DNA of 64,000 nucleotides from Coix lacryma-jobi var. lacryma-jobi (taxonomy: Eukaryota > Streptophyta > Magnoliopsida > Poales > Poaceae), in NCBI GenBank assembly GCA_009763385.1, contig CM019831.1:90307845-90371844 (forward strand), in the 5' to 3' direction. This document shows, one piece after another, positions 42,403-54,590 of the stretch. Under the pieces are notes generated by a model. The model was not told the DNA's origin and did no database searches. It worked only from the letters and a program-made list of their open reading frames with translations. Within the stretch, counting starts at the first letter, position 1. Each line of letters begins with the position of its first letter. The translations under genes and the position numbers were made by a program.

Positions 42403-43625
42403 TGTTGGTATTTGTTAACGCGAACAGATAAATCTGCAAGCGCACGGATACCACTGTAGCTTTTACCTAGAGTATTCCAAGGTATAGATTTTTATGGGGA
42501 ACGAGAAGTGATCTAGAGAAGAACAAGATCATCCAAAGATAAGATGTTTTTGGTGGGTAGAGAGAGTTTTCTAAGGTTTCTCGAAGATTTCAAGATAACC
42601 AAGATTTAGGCTTACAAGACTCGCTTACTTCGGAGCATCAGTGCCTTTCCAACTCTCAACAAAGACTGGAATGAAGGTAGTTGGGAGAAGGCTGCCAAAA
42701 GCTCTATGGAAACAACAACCTGAACGTGGTGGACTACAAAGGCCTGATCGGAGCTGTCATCTCCGGGGCTACCACAACTGTCCGTGGGGTTGGGCGCAAA
42801 CTCATGTAAACTCTAGCCCAGACTCCAAGTCTATGCTAGCGATTACTACTCTAGTCCAGATCCGAGGTCTAGAGCACTCGATCGAGCGGAGAGCCTAGAA
42901 GCAAAACAAAGTACGTGCTAAAATTGGATTAAATAGAGAACATGGAAATACGATAGAAATAACCTAGAGTTTACTCACGAACGAGGCGACTCCGTAGAGG
43001 TACAAAACTTGAGGAGAGACCGACAAACCCGACACTTCCTCCACTTCTTCCCTCTCCTCTCTTCCTCTTTTCTGATAAATACAACTAGGTGAGAAGCAAA
43101 TAGAGGGACACTACAACCACTAATATGATGAAGAAATAAAGCTTTGATGGTGTGGGTGTGTATTGTGTTGATGGGGTGTAGCTCCCATCTTATAGTGGTG
43201 AGTAAGGCGGTAAGGCGTCCACAAGTTGCGCTCGTACACATGCTGCATCGACTCCACGCGAGCGCATGCAACAGCTAGAGTGAAGAGGGCCTGAACGGGG
43301 CCAGGGCTGAGCGATCGGTCCCTAGCTGAGCCCATCTGGCCTCCCCTTTTGCGAGATGGTCCTTGAGGGTCCTCTGATGACTACTGGGCCAAGGGGAGCT
43401 GCAATGGAGCCCGTTCTCCTTTTGTTTGGTTGCACAAATGTGCGTAGGGAAGCGCCTTTTTGGGTATATCTTCATGTATTTATGTATGTGTCCTGTAAAA
43501 ATATAATTCTCCAAATACATGTGGAATTATGTCAGAAGTAAATGCATATGCGATGTTGGTTTGCCTAGTTCCCCTATGTTTGATAGTAATTGACAGTCGG
43601 ATACCTGAGTTAATGACCATCAACA
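42403..43625 (-). repeat. 3' LTR of the Athila-type element
   Basis: 1223 bp from TGTTGGTATTTG to CCATCAACA. Matches 53560-54590 over that copy's full length, including CTGCAAGCGCACGGATACC and the CACTTCTCGTTCCCC-type region near the end. Confidence 0.85.
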
Positions 43626-43641
43626 AGCTCCCCACGCTTTG
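43626..43641 (-). other. polypurine tract of the Athila-type element
   Basis: The minus strand reads CAAAGCGTGGGGAGCT immediately before the LTR start TGTTGATGG. Confidence 0.65.
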
Positions 43642-45075
43642 TTCTTTTCTCGTCCTCGAGTAAAGTTTAAAGTAAATATAAACATAGCTTTTGAAATTTG
43701 GAACTAGCATAAGAATTATTCCAAAACATACTTCATACCTGCGGGGTATGTGGATTGGCTAACATATATCCTTCAGCGGTTGAAAAGTAGAATGGCTCTG
43801 AAGCAAAGTCATCTCTTCCCATTTTCATATCTCAGTAATTTGGAGTTTTTGTAAAGTTTTTGAAATAAAAGCATAGTTCACTAGTACTCCTCAAATGGTA
43901 CTCTCAAATCGCTCAATGGTGTATGTTACCTCTCCAAGGCGTATTATAGCATTGCCTTCTTTTGCTTCCTACTTATAAAAAGCTTATGTGTAGCTCAGGT
44001 AGGAAAACTTCTGAAAACATACTTTAATTGCATATATTGCTAAGTCAAACAATGGATCCATGGAGAAAGATGTCATACAATCAAATCAAGATGTGCATGT
44101 GTGTGGGAAATTGAGTGGATATTTAGTGTCTAACCTAATTTTACTATGCTCTTTGAAACATATCTCTCTCTTTATTGGGACTTGAAAAATGTTTTTGCGA
44201 GAACAAGGGCTATCTTTTATTCTCATTTTTTCAGGTGGGTATTGATCATACCCCTAATTCTACTGCGGGCACTTGCCCATTTTTCTCACATGCCTTTGCA
44301 TGGTTTTTTTTCCGATAGCCTCATGTCTCTTTTTGCAACAACACATTTTTTTGAGAGAGAGAGATATCAAGAAGGATATAGAGCATTTATTTTATGGTAC
44401 CTAACAATTATATTTTTGTTCATTCACAGTGTAGGAGTAGAACATTTTTGGATAGATGAAGTGAAAAGCATGTTTTGCGCCTACTCCCAGTGTAGGAGTA
44501 GTGCATATTTGGTGGTGTGCACGTGATCTTGATTTTTAAAGCATGATGACTTTCTCAACCAGGGTCAACAAAGCTTGACAAAGCTCAACACAAATATAAG
44601 TAGCATATGTAGAAGGTTTTTCAAAATGTATCATGATATTTGGCCTTGGTAGGATTTTTCTCACCATTGAGGAGCATGTGAAACTATGTATTTTGGTATT
44701 TTTATCAAAAGAAATTTTCCAAGACATTGAATAGAAAAGGTTGGATTTCCATGCCAAAGCCATATCTCACCTCACAACAACTTAGTCAATATGATTTTCC
44801 TATATGATATTTTTTCCACAAGCACTAAGTAAATGTAAGAATAAAGATTATGTAGTCCAAATTTAAAGAGCCATATTCGTATTCACTTTCAAACTTTTAG
44901 ATCTAAGTGTGGATCTTGATTCTTTTTAGTTTGCATGTTGAATGAATGTACAACCAGAAACGAGTATATAAACAAGTGGGAAAGAATCAAACTGAGTTAT
45001 GTGCAGTTTCCTCCACCGGTTCATGATGTGGTTCGTCGCTTTTGCTTTTCAATGGGGGTGTTGCACATCCCCGCG
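43642..45075 (-). other. non-coding 3' region of the Athila-type element
   Basis: AT-rich, without a supported gene. A plus-strand frame at 44146-44526 runs against the element's direction and resembles no family I know. Confidence 0.45.
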
Positions 45076-45894
45076 CACTACAAGAAACCTGGCCTTCTGT
45101 GACAATTTGCAGATGACGAAGCACATATCTGTCATTAACAGAGGTTGTTTATGACCATTGTTCACAGGATGACAACTGTCTATGACCAAACTGTGTTTGT
45201 CATAAACATTGTCACAGTATACTCTGCCTGTACTCTATGACGATAAATCGATGACAATTGTTGATTGTCATAAAATATAAAGCTATTATAATTTCTTTTA
45301 AAAAATCTTATTATTCTCTGTGGCTCCTAGACAACCAACCATGTATCATAAATGGACTCTTGCTGTCCATCGTAGGGGTCAAATTTGTACCACACGACAC
45401 ATAGTGCTAAGATAACTAAACTAACGAATCAAGCCAAGTTTACATTAGTCATTTAACAGGTTCGAACATGTGACCTTCATGGGTTAGAAATTGCCTCAGA
45501 TAACCAATCTAGAAAAGCATGTGCAAATGGACAAAATAGTGTTTAATTTCTTTTAATTGCTATGGTGTCTACAATATTGGTATTCGACCTTTTTATTCTA
45601 TCTAGAGTCTGGATGTAGAGAAAAACGCATCACAAATTTGGCGTAACTTTGGTGCTCACGGCCGCACACACCACACACCTGCCGCATCTTACTGCAGGTC
45701 CACCAATGGCTGCAGGTCCATGTCTAATTATTATGATCTGCAATTTAGGAATATGGTATAAAATTTATTGAAAATAAATGAGAAAAAAAACTAAATAAAG
45801 CTTCTCTAATCTAAAAATAATAAATCTCATCTCGTATCACCCAGCCCACCACACCATGGCCATTGGATCACAAGGAACGGACAGGATGCTCCCA

Positions 45895-46260
45895 ACCTAC
45901 TATAAAAGCAGCTCGGAAACCTAGCCCGGTCATCTCCTTCCTTCTCACCCCTGCGCCACCATACCACTATGCGCCGCCCATTGCCACCACTCCCATTCCC
46001 TTTGGATGCTGACGAGATGCCACCCCTCCATATCTGAACCAAGGCGCTAGCGGCCGAAAGCGGAAGGTTGTGGATTCGGCGCTGGTAGCAGCGGATCAGA
46101 TGCTGGCGAGCACCAAGCAGCATTCGTGGAGGAGTTCGATGGAGGATCTGTGGAAGGTCGTGGCGACGCAGGGCGTGGCTATGCGGCCACTGGATGGATC
46201 CTGTGGTGACGGATGCGGCAAGGCGTGGCCCGATCTATAGAAGACATCGCTTGGATCCGT
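45895..46260 (+). other. promoter-like, possibly gene-derived segment inside the CACTA element
   Basis: CTACTATAAAAGCAGC (TATA box near 45899-45908), then a C-rich leader, an ATG at 45969 opening a short frame (MRRPLPPLPFPLDADEMPPL) and a coding-like but broken stretch (GATGGAGGATCTGTGGAAGG onward). It could be a captured host promoter and first exon. The source gene is not recognised. Confidence 0.3.
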
Positions 46261-46996
46261 GTTCTTGGCCGGCAAGCTTCATTTGCAGGTGTCAGATGCA
46301 TATAAATTAAAGGAGGGTCTTTCATTTCTTTTCTCAGAGTGCTACTCATATATATTTTGTGCTGGATGCAGGGCAGTCGTCGTCTTCGTGCAGGTTCTGC
46401 CGCTGCCCGCTGGTGTGTACGTACTGGGGCTGTCTAGAGACGTTTTCAGCAGGTACTTGCATGCTACCAGCTATAGTCAGAGCAGATCTACAATTTTCTT
46501 TTCTTTAAAACGATTAGGTCCTAGATCAGGTAGAATGGTGACTTCATTTTTTACATGGCCTTTTTTTCTCCTGATCATTGATGCGAGCAGGTAGACGTGA
46601 AATAGATTTATCTTAACAGACCTGAAATAGACTTATCTTAACAGGGCCTTATTTGTGTGTATAAGTTTCCAATTTATGCATTTATGTTCCATTCTCTTTC
46701 CTATCATCAGTGTTGGGTCGGTCTAGAAAGTTAGATGATAATTAATTTAGGATATTACTGTATAAGTGTTGCAGCTCCATTTTTGCATGATACGTAAGCA
46801 TGAAAATTGAAAATTGAAACTCCATTTTGATTTGAGGATCCAACTATCCAAGTAGTCGTATGCCCATGTTCCCATTCTTCTCTGCTAATAAGCTTTTGCT
46901 CTTGCATATAGAATCAGTACCCTGGGTCCTATATGCATATGTATATATGTTGGAGTTCAATTTGAGTTAATGGTCTGGCAAAAATAAGAGTTGTTA

Positions 46997-47999
46997 GGGC
47001 AGTCCCAACGGTAGAAACCAGGCACAAATTCCATGATCCATCAGCAAAAATCTCTATAGAAACTAGTCTTTCCAACGGCCGGTGTCCTCATGTCATAAGA
47101 GCATCGTAAATAAACACAATTTTTCTCTCTCCCTTATCCCATCTGAAGCTCTCTCGGTCTCTCGTTTTCTTCTTGACCGTGAGCCAGGGCGGTGGCTGTG
47201 GCTGGAGCGCATCCCTTATCCCATCTGAAGCTCTCTCGGTCTCTCATTTTCTTCTTGACCCTGAGCCAGGGCGGTGGCTGTGGCTGGAGCGCAGCTAGCT
47301 AGTGCAGGCAAGCACCGTGCATGGCCGGCAGGCAAGCCGCGACCGCACGCAACAGCAGCAAGCGCAGTCAAGGGCGGCCAGCGCACGCGAGCGTGCCGGC
47401 GCAGACAGCGCATGCGAGCCTGGTTGGCCCGGTAGCGCGAGTGCAGTGGCACGCGTGTGGGCGAGCATGGTGCCTCCAGCGGGCTCAGGCGAACGCACGC
47501 GGCGGCGCGGACAAGCGCGCCATGGCTGCACCGGCGCACACGGGTGAGTGGACGCGGCGGTGCGGATGAGCGCGACGTTTCCAGCGGGCTCAGACGAACA
47601 GCGAACACACGTGGCGGCGGGCGAGCACACAGCTACTCCGGCGAGCGAGCGCAGCGGCTCCGGCGCGTACAGGCGAGGCCGAGCGCACGCGGCGAAGCCG
47701 GGCGGGCGCGAGCGACACGAACAGGGCGCGCACGGCGCTGCCGAACCGAGCAAAGCGGAGGCGACGCGGGCGGCGCGAGCGAGGTGAGGCCGGCGAAGAA
47801 ACCGGTGGTTTCTTCCCAACGGTGATTTTGCCGTTTCTTTGTGCGTTGGGTCTAGTGTCGACGCCGTTTCTCGGTGAGGAAACGATTTCTACATTTTGCC
47901 TTCTCTTTCCTTATTGATATGCCATGTCAGCATTTTTGCTTAGGTGACATCTCATTTAAGAGAGATAGAAACCACCATAAATACCCATTGGGAGTGCCC
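46997..47999. mobile_element. PIF/Harbinger-type element with GC-rich interior
   Basis: 1003 bp with ends GGGCAGTCCCAACGG and CCATTGGGAGTGCCC, flanked by TTA at 46994-46996 and 48000-48002, the classic PIF/Tourist duplication. The interior (47270-47820) is very GC-rich and open in several frames, but the translations are low-complexity (Ala/Arg/Gly/Ser-rich) and match no family. It also contains the duplication 47131-47293. Confidence 0.65.
47131..47293 (+). repeat. 82-bp tandem duplication
   Basis: Two nearly identical units (47131-47212, 47213-47293) beginning CCCTTATCCCATCTGAAGC and ending TGTGGCTGGAGCGCA. Confidence 0.85.
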
Positions 48000-48961
48000 T
48001 TAGGTGCAGATTCTAGGTAGTTCCCTGTACTTTTCATATTTTTTTTGGCTGCTATAAATACCTTGTTAGTACCTCATCCATACACAGTACAAGAGAGTTT
48101 GGTGCTAGTATTCATTTTCTTATTTGTGCTGCTAATTAATGTGTTGTTTTTTACATGCAGGAACTTGTTTGGTGCAGGAACTTGATGCTAGTTGTCTGAA
48201 ACTTGTTTGATGCAAGAACTTGGTGCTAGCATATACTCAGAACCTCATTTGACAAATGTATTCTGGAATTGATATTGTATGAGCTGGAATATTATTTATT
48301 GCTGGAATATATTCTGTTGTATGCGTTGTTTATTATTATTATACAAATTGATTTTGTGATTTGTAGTCTGTGAGATTCATTTGTAATGTTGAGCTGTAAT
48401 GGAAAAAAAATAAAAGCTGATTTGTATCTGTGCTAATAGAATATTTGGGCCAATTGGGTTGATCATTGAAAATAATAAAGAAAAAAGCTCATGCTATATG
48501 GGCCGAATGGTTTGCCACATCATCACCATGTTTGCCACGTCACTTGCCTTGTCATCTGCCATGTCATTATACACATTATTCTGTTCAATATGTTATGACG
48601 AGTTCAGTCTTGTCATTGCATTAATGACAGGAGAATTATCGTCACTGTAACAATGACAATGTCTTCATGTGGTCACAGAAGCCAGGTAGTGACCCACCTT
48701 CTGTCACGATAGTCATTTCATCACTACAGGCAAACAGTTACAGGAAACATGCTATAATTGTCATAATTTAATTGTCACAGAAGCCCAGAATTCTTGTAAG
48801 CTATACCTGTTTTTCTTATTCAAAGACAAATAAATTGGTGAAAACAAAAGTGACTCTTCTGGTGAGGAACACTAGAGAGTCAAAATATTTTTTTGTTTTG
48901 TTTTATTATTTATTATATTTTTTAGGTTTCCTAAAATCTAAAGATACCCGATTGAAATTTC

Positions 48962-50322
48962 TTAAGTTAGATCTTTGAATTGCAGAAATTCAATCATATC
49001 AACTTCTTCTATTTGTAGTTCAAGGAAAACTTTCAAACGATGACCATTTACTTTAAACAAGTTACCTTCATCATCTTGGAGTGTGATGGCACCATGTGAT
49101 GAGGTCTCAATTACCTTATATGGTCCTTCCCATTTACTCCGAAGTTTTCCATGCCTAAAGAGTTTCACTCTTGAGTTGAACATCAAAACCTTATCTCCAG
49201 GTGCAAACTCTTTGTGCTTGATTCTTTTGTCATACCATCATTTTGTTCTTTCTTTGTAGATCTTGGAGCTATGATAGGCTTTTTCTCTCCATTACTCTAG
49301 CTCTGCCAGCTGCATTTGTCTCTTCTTGCCGGCTAGGTGGAGATGCATGTTCCATTTCTTGATTGCCCAATGGGCCCTAAACTCCAACTCCACAGGTAGA
49401 TGACATGTTTTCCCATATACCAGCTGGTATGGCGACATGCCTATGGGTGTCTTGTATGTTGTTCGGTATGCCCATAGTGCAGCATGCAACTGGTACTTCC
49501 ATTTCTTCCCCATCTCATCCACGGTCTTCTACAGAATGTTCTTGATTTGCTTGTTTGATGTTTTAGCTTGACCGCTTGTTTGGGGATGGTATGGAGTTGC
49601 AACATTGTGCTTGACTCCATATTCTGCTTGGAACTTCCGGAATATCTTATCAATGAAGTGTGACCCTCCGTCACTTATGACCATTTGGGGTGTTCCAAAC
49701 CGTGGGAATATCACTTCATGGAACATCTTCCTAGCGTGCTTAGAGTCGGCAGAACGACAGGGTATTGCTTCTACCCACTTGGACAAGTAGTCCACTGCCA
49801 CCAGGATGTATTCAGCATCTCCAGACTTTGGGAATGGTCCCATGAAGTATATCCCCCATACGTCAAACAACTCCACTTGGAGGTTGTTCGTGATTGGCAT
49901 TGCATCCCGAGTGTTGATGTTTCCATGTTTCTGGCATCTAGTACATCTTCTGATGAATTCTTTTGTGTCTTGGTACATTGTCGGCCAAAAGAATCTGCTC
50001 TGCCAGATCTTGGCATGTGTACGGAATGCTCCGTAGTGTCCTCCATAGGGTGATGCATGACATCTCTCTATAATCTTTGTGGCTTCAATCATTGGGACAC
50101 GTCTCCTTAGCAACCCATCTGCGCATACTCGGTAAAGGTACGGGTCGTCCCACAGATGGGAATGACTTTGATGCTTGAGTTTTCTCCTGTCCTCCCCTGG
50201 CGCAACGTATCCTGCAACTATATAGTTCACAATATTTGCATGCCATGGATTTGAGTCTGTTACCTTGAGGAGAGTGTCATCCCTTAAATAATTATTGATA
50301 GGTAACTCATTTGCATTTTTAT
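48962..50322 (-). pseudogene. integrase (Athila-type element)
   Basis: The zinc-binding H-x-C part is seen as HYGAFRTHAKIWQSRFFW and CTRCQKHGN. The core has FDVWGIYFMGPFP (first Asp) and MVISDGGSHF (second Asp), but the third acidic position reads GQAKTSNKQ where Glu is expected in GQAE.SN. A stop near 49530 and a frameshift follow, then KWKYQLHAALWAYRTTYKTPIGMSPY and, at 48962-49186, the C-terminal GPY/F-type segment (KLRSKWEGPYKVIE). The missing Glu alone would abolish strand transfer. Confidence 0.8.
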
Positions 50323-51798
50323 ATTGAAGCCTAGACAAGTGATTATCTACCGAGTTTTCTACCCCTTTCTTATCTCTTATTTCTATGTCAAATTCTTGGA
50401 GGAGAAGAATCCATCGGATTAGCTGAGGTTTGACATCTTTCTTAGTGAGGAGGTATTTGAGAGCAGCATGATCTGTATAAACAATTATTTTTGCCCCCAC
50501 TAAGTAAGATCTAAACTTGTCTATCACAAAGACAACAACCAACAACTCTTTCTCAATTGTGGCATAGTTTAGTTGTGCCCCAGACAAAGTCTTGCTAGCA
50601 TAGGATATAGCATAATGCTTTTTATCCTTCGTTTGGCCCAAAACGGCACCAACAACGAAGTCGCTAGCATCACACATGATTTCGAAGGGCAACTTCCAAT
50701 CAGGAGGTTGGATGATTGGCGCTGAAACGAATGCCTTCTTCAAGATTTGAAAGGCTTCATGGCACTCAATATTAAAAACAAAAGGCACATCTTTAGCTAA
50801 AAGGCTTGTCAGGGGTCTAGCGATTTGAGAAAAGTCTTTGCTGAATCGCCTGTAGAACCCTGCATGGCCTAGAAAGCTACGAACGCCCTTCACATTTATG
50901 GGAGGTGGAAGTTGTTCATTGGCTTCAACTTTTGCTTTGTCCACCTCTATCCCATGGGTAGACACCTTGTGTCCTAGCACTATTCCTTCCTGGACCATAA
51001 AATGTCATTTTTCCCAGTTCAGGACTAAGTGCTTTTCTTCGCACCGTTGTAATACCTTCTCTAAATTCACCAAACAATTTGTGAAGGTTGTACCATAGAT
51101 GGTAAAATCGCCCATAAATACTTCCATGATTTTCTTGATCATGTCGAAGAAGATAGACATCATGCACCGTTGGAAGGAAGCTGGAGCATTGCATAACCCG
51201 AACGACATGCGTCGGTATGCCTAAGTTCCATACGAGCATGTGAATGTAGTCTTACTTTGGTCATCCGAGTGGATTAGGATTTGGTGATATCAGAATTCCC
51301 ATCAAGAAAACAAAAGAAGGAATGGTTCGTGAGGCGTTCTAACATTTTGTCAATGAACGACAACGGGAAATGATCCTTCTTAGTGGCCTTGTTGAGTTTT
51401 TGATAGTCAATGCACATCCGCCACCCGGTGACAGTTCGTTGAGGGATGAGTTCATTCTTCTCATTCCTAACGACCGTCATTCCTCCCTTCTTCGGCATGA
51501 CTTGTACCGGGCTGACCCACTCACTCTTGGGCACGAGATAGATAATCCCGACATGTAGGAGTTTGAGGACCGCTTTCTTAATAACTTCTCTCATAGCGTT
51601 GTTAAGTCTCCGCTATGGTTTCCTTGATGGCGAAGAGTTAGGCTCAATAGAGATATGATGTGTGCAGAGAGCGGGACTAATCCTTTTTAGGTCCTGGAGC
51701 GAGTAGCCTATGGCCGATTTATGTCTTTCTAGGACAACAATAAGTTTGCGAGTTTCCTCTTCAGAAAGTTTGTCGCTTATGATGGCATGGGGTTTCAC
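50323..51798 (-). pseudogene. reverse transcriptase and RNase H (Athila-type element)
   Basis: Minus-strand RT in broken frames: AIGYSLQDLKRISPALCTH, GIIYLVPKSEWVSPVQVMPKKGG, GWRMCIDYQKLNKATKKDHFPL, SFGLCNAPASFQRCM, and an active site reading FMGDFTIYG where Athila-type RTs have FMDDF, so one catalytic Asp is replaced by Gly. The thumb (GFYRRFSKDFSQIARPL) is followed by RNase H with CDASDFVVGAVLG, ASKTLSGAQLNYATIEKELL and YTDHAALKYLLTKKD, ending at ENSVDNHLSRLQ. Stops at about 51000, 51271 and 51610 separate the parts. Confidence 0.8.
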
Positions 51799-53311
51799 GG
51801 TTATTGTTCATAAAGACATATTTCAGGCCAGAAGGAAGAGGTTTAAGCTCGATTGAGGGTTGTGATGGCGCCTCCATTTGGTCTAGCTCGACTGGCTCTG
51901 CCAGCTCTTCCTATTCTTGAATGAAATTTTCATCATCAATAGCTGGTTGGGCCATGTCTTCTAGGGAAGCCATCAAGGCATCCTCAATAGGGTCTTGTTT
52001 GGGTTTGGGTTCTACTATCACATTGTTTGAGCGTGAAAGCGAGATGGCGATAGGAGAACTTCCCAGCTTTAAATTCAAGAGACCCTGCTTTGGTCTTTCC
52101 TTAAAAAGTGTCCCTACTGGTAAACCAACCAAAAGGGACATGTCTGAGATGTCATAGACATGAAAATCAAGATGATACTCAGAACCATTAATTCGTAAAG
52201 AAATAGACCTCATGATTCCACAACTCTCAAGAGTAACCCCTGAAGGAATTCTTAAAAGCATAAGAGATGGGATCAAGGATTCATTGGGGAAAATTTCTTT
52301 GGCCAAGGCCTTTGAAATGATGTTCATCCCAGCAATAGGACTATAGTGAGCCTCTATGGTGGTTTCCTTTAAGGTGCACAACAAGACATCTGATGGGGCA
52401 ATGATTCGGGCTACTTCAGAGGATAACTCCATTTCAACCAACCATTCATGACTCATGATGGTCGAGAGCCCTTTGATGTGTTCCCTAAGGAAGGGCTCGT
52501 TAAGCGGACCTTCATCGTCATCAGATGTTAAGGAATGTGTCGGAGGCTTCACTTGGATAGGGAAATTCGAAATATTGCCAAAATCTTCAAAAAGATCATT
52601 CTCGAATTCGAAGGGGAACAAAGAGGGATGTGTTTCATTATCCTCCACAACATGGTGTGTTCCCTCAATGGGAGGTTCTGTGGCAACTGAATCAAACAAA
52701 GGATTCGAAAGAATTTCAGATTCGGTTGCAGGTGCCTCCTCTTGTTGGTCAGGGCTTGACTCTATTGTTTCTTCTAGAATCTCGTCATAAATTCTGGTGT
52801 AAGGGGTGTTTTCAGGGATTTTCTCAAGAATAGCCTTCCCTTCACCAATGGTTTTATGTGTAAACGAGCCTCCAGAAGATAAATCAAGATGGAGAGCAAC
52901 TTCTTTGCTAAGACCATGATGGAAGTGTTGAAGAAGCATATGGTCAGGCAAAGAAAGGTTTGGGCCAGCATTGATGAGATTTGTGAACCTAGCCTAGGCT
53001 GCTCCGAGAGTCTCCTTCTCCTTCTATTGAAATGTAAGAATTTCAATTCGAAGGGTAATAATTTAGGAAATAGGGAAGAAAGCAAGACAAAATTTGTCCC
53101 AAAGTTCATCCCATTTTCCGTCAACTCTTCCTACGGTATGAGCATACCATTGTTTTTCTCCACCCAAAAGGGAGAATGAAAACAATTTCCATTTAATGGT
53201 CTCATGCGACATGCCAGAAATGTATAGGCCTGAGCACAATTGTTCAAATTCCCGAAGGTGGGTATAAGGATTTCCATCTTCATGCCCTGAGAAGGGTTGC
53301 TCCCGTACCAT
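51799..53311 (-). pseudogene. gag and protease (Athila-type element)
   Basis: The capsid N-terminal region opens with MVREQPFSGHEDGNPYTHLR at 53311 and KWKLFSFSLLGGEKQWY, typical of Retrotrans_gag. A frameshift near 53100 leads to a segment ending around 52774. The 346-residue frame 52951-51911 holds the gag C-terminus (MPDHMLLQHFHHGLSKEVAL) and a protease-like region (SPIAGMNIISKALAKEI, LRINGSEYHLDFHVYDISDM). The catalytic D-S/T-G triplet expected before it is not recognisable (ALCTL/APSD there), suggesting loss or degeneration. Confidence 0.7.
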
Positions 53312-53534
53312 GGCTATAAAGCCGGGACGGAGTTCGTAGCCAGAAGCTGTGATTGGCTTTGACGATTGCGGTGGCTCTAAGAACTCACCCTTTGGTGCGG
53401 AAAACTAATAGATGGGCGTGGAATCCATGTGGAAAGGTGTATATGGTTGTAAGGTAAGGTGTATATGGGTGTGAAAAAGGAAAAAGGAAAAAGGATACAC
53501 GTACGACTTGGTTCGATTCTAGAACAGCTACTGT

Positions 53535-53552
53535 TCCCCGGCAACGACGCCA
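53535..53552 (-). other. primer binding site (tRNA-Asp type)
   Basis: The minus strand reads TGGCGTCGTTGCCGGGGA, one base away from the usual TGGCGCCGTTGCCGGGGA complementary to plant tRNA-Asp, 7 bp from the LTR end at 53560. Confidence 0.85.
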
Positions 53553-53559
53553 GAAAGCT

Positions 53560-54590
53560 TGTTGGTATTTGTTAACGTGAACAGATAAATCTGCAAGCGC
53601 ACGGATACCGCTGTAGCTTTCACCCAGAGTATTTCAAGGTATCGATTTCCACGGGGAACGAGAAGTGATCTAGAGAAGAACAAGATCATCTCAAGATAAG
53701 ATATTTTTGGTGGGTAGAGAGGGTTTTCTAAGGTTTCTCCAAGATTTCTAGATAACCAAGGTTTAGGCTTCCAAGACTCGCTTACTTCGGAGCAGCAGTA
53801 CCTTTCCAACTCTCGACAAAGACTGGGATGAAGGTAGTTGGGAGAAGGCTGTCAAAAGCTCTATGGAAACACCAACCCAAACGTGGTGGACTACAAAGGC
53901 CTTGTCAGAGCTGTCACCTCCGGGGCTACCACAATTATCCGTGGGGTTAGGCGCAAACTCAGGTAAACTCTAGCCCATACGCCATGTCTATGCTAGCGAT
54001 TACTACTCTAGTCCGGATCCAAGGTCTAGAGCACTCGATCGAGCGAAGATCCCATAAGCAAAATAAAGTAAGTGCTAAACTTGGATTAAATAGAGAACTT
54101 GGAAATACTATAGAAATAACCCGGAGTTTACTCATGAACAAGGTGACTCCGTAGAGGTACAAAACTTGAGGAGAGATCGACAACTCCAGCTCTTCCTCCG
54201 CTTCTTCTCTCTCCTGTCTTCCTCTTTTCTGATAAATACAACTAGGTGAGAAGCACCTAGAGGGACACTACAACCACTAATATGATGAAGAAATGAAGCT
54301 TTGATGGTGTGTGTGTGTGTTCTGTTGATGAGGGTGTAGATCCCTTCTTATAGTGGTGAGCAAGGCAGTAAGGCGTCCACAAGTTGCGCTCGTACACATG
54401 CTGCACCGACTCCACGCGCGTGCATGCAACCGCCAGAGCGAAGAGGGCCTGAACGGGGCCAGGGCTGGGCCGGCCGGCCCAGGGGACCGGTCGGTCCTTG
54501 GCTGAGCCCGTCGGACCTCCCATTTTGCGAGATGGTCCTTAGAGGCCCTCTGATGACTGCTGAGCCAGGGGGAGTTGCAATGGATCCTGT
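53560..54590 (-). repeat. 5' LTR of the Athila-type element (truncated)
   Basis: Matches 42403-43625 from TGTTGGTATTTG for about 1.03 kb and stops at ATGGATCCTGT, where a copia LTR begins. Some 190 bp at its U3 end are missing. Contains a minus-strand TATA-like ACTATAAGAAGG (about 54344-54355) and a GTGTGTGTGTGT run near 54309. Confidence 0.8.

Larger units (their letters stand above)
45076..48800. mobile_element. non-autonomous CACTA element
   Basis: The left end is CACTACAAGAAACCTGGCC and TTCTGTGACAATTTGCAG. The right side has inverse copies, AAGCCCAGAATTCTTGTAAG (to 48800) and GAAGCCAGGTAGTGACC (about 48681-48697), so the exact terminus is unclear and its last bases are mutated. Subterminal TCTGTGAC/GTCATAA/ATGACAA words fill both ends (45100-45270 and 48590-48790). 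There is no transposase. The interior has a promoter-like segment near 45897 and the PIF-type insertion 46997-47999. Confidence 0.7.
42403..54590 (-). mobile_element. Ty3/gypsy Athila-type retrotransposon
   Basis: On the minus strand: 5' LTR (53560-54590, truncated), tRNA-Asp-type primer site, gag, protease, RT, RNase H, integrase, a 3' region, polypurine tract, 3' LTR (42403-43625). The pol order RT-RNase H-integrase defines gypsy; the RNase H text (CDASDFVVGAVLGQ, YTDHAALKYLLTKKD, LIRWILLLQEFD) and the tRNA-Asp primer are Athila/non-chromovirus traits. No envelope-like gene is recognisable in the 3' part. A CACTA element (45076-~48800) interrupts it. Many stops and mutated catalytic residues show it is dead. 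Confidence 0.85.

Noticed and set aside
44146..44526. Plus-strand 126-codon hydrophobic frame as a possible envelope-like gene of the Athila element
   Set aside because: It runs against the element's direction and shows no start context, signal or coiled-coil pattern of an Env-like protein.
47216..47825. Candidate proteins of 120-175 residues in the GC block
   Set aside because: Ala/Arg/Pro/Cys-rich in all frames on both strands, as expected of random GC-rich DNA; no motif, and it lies inside a transposon.
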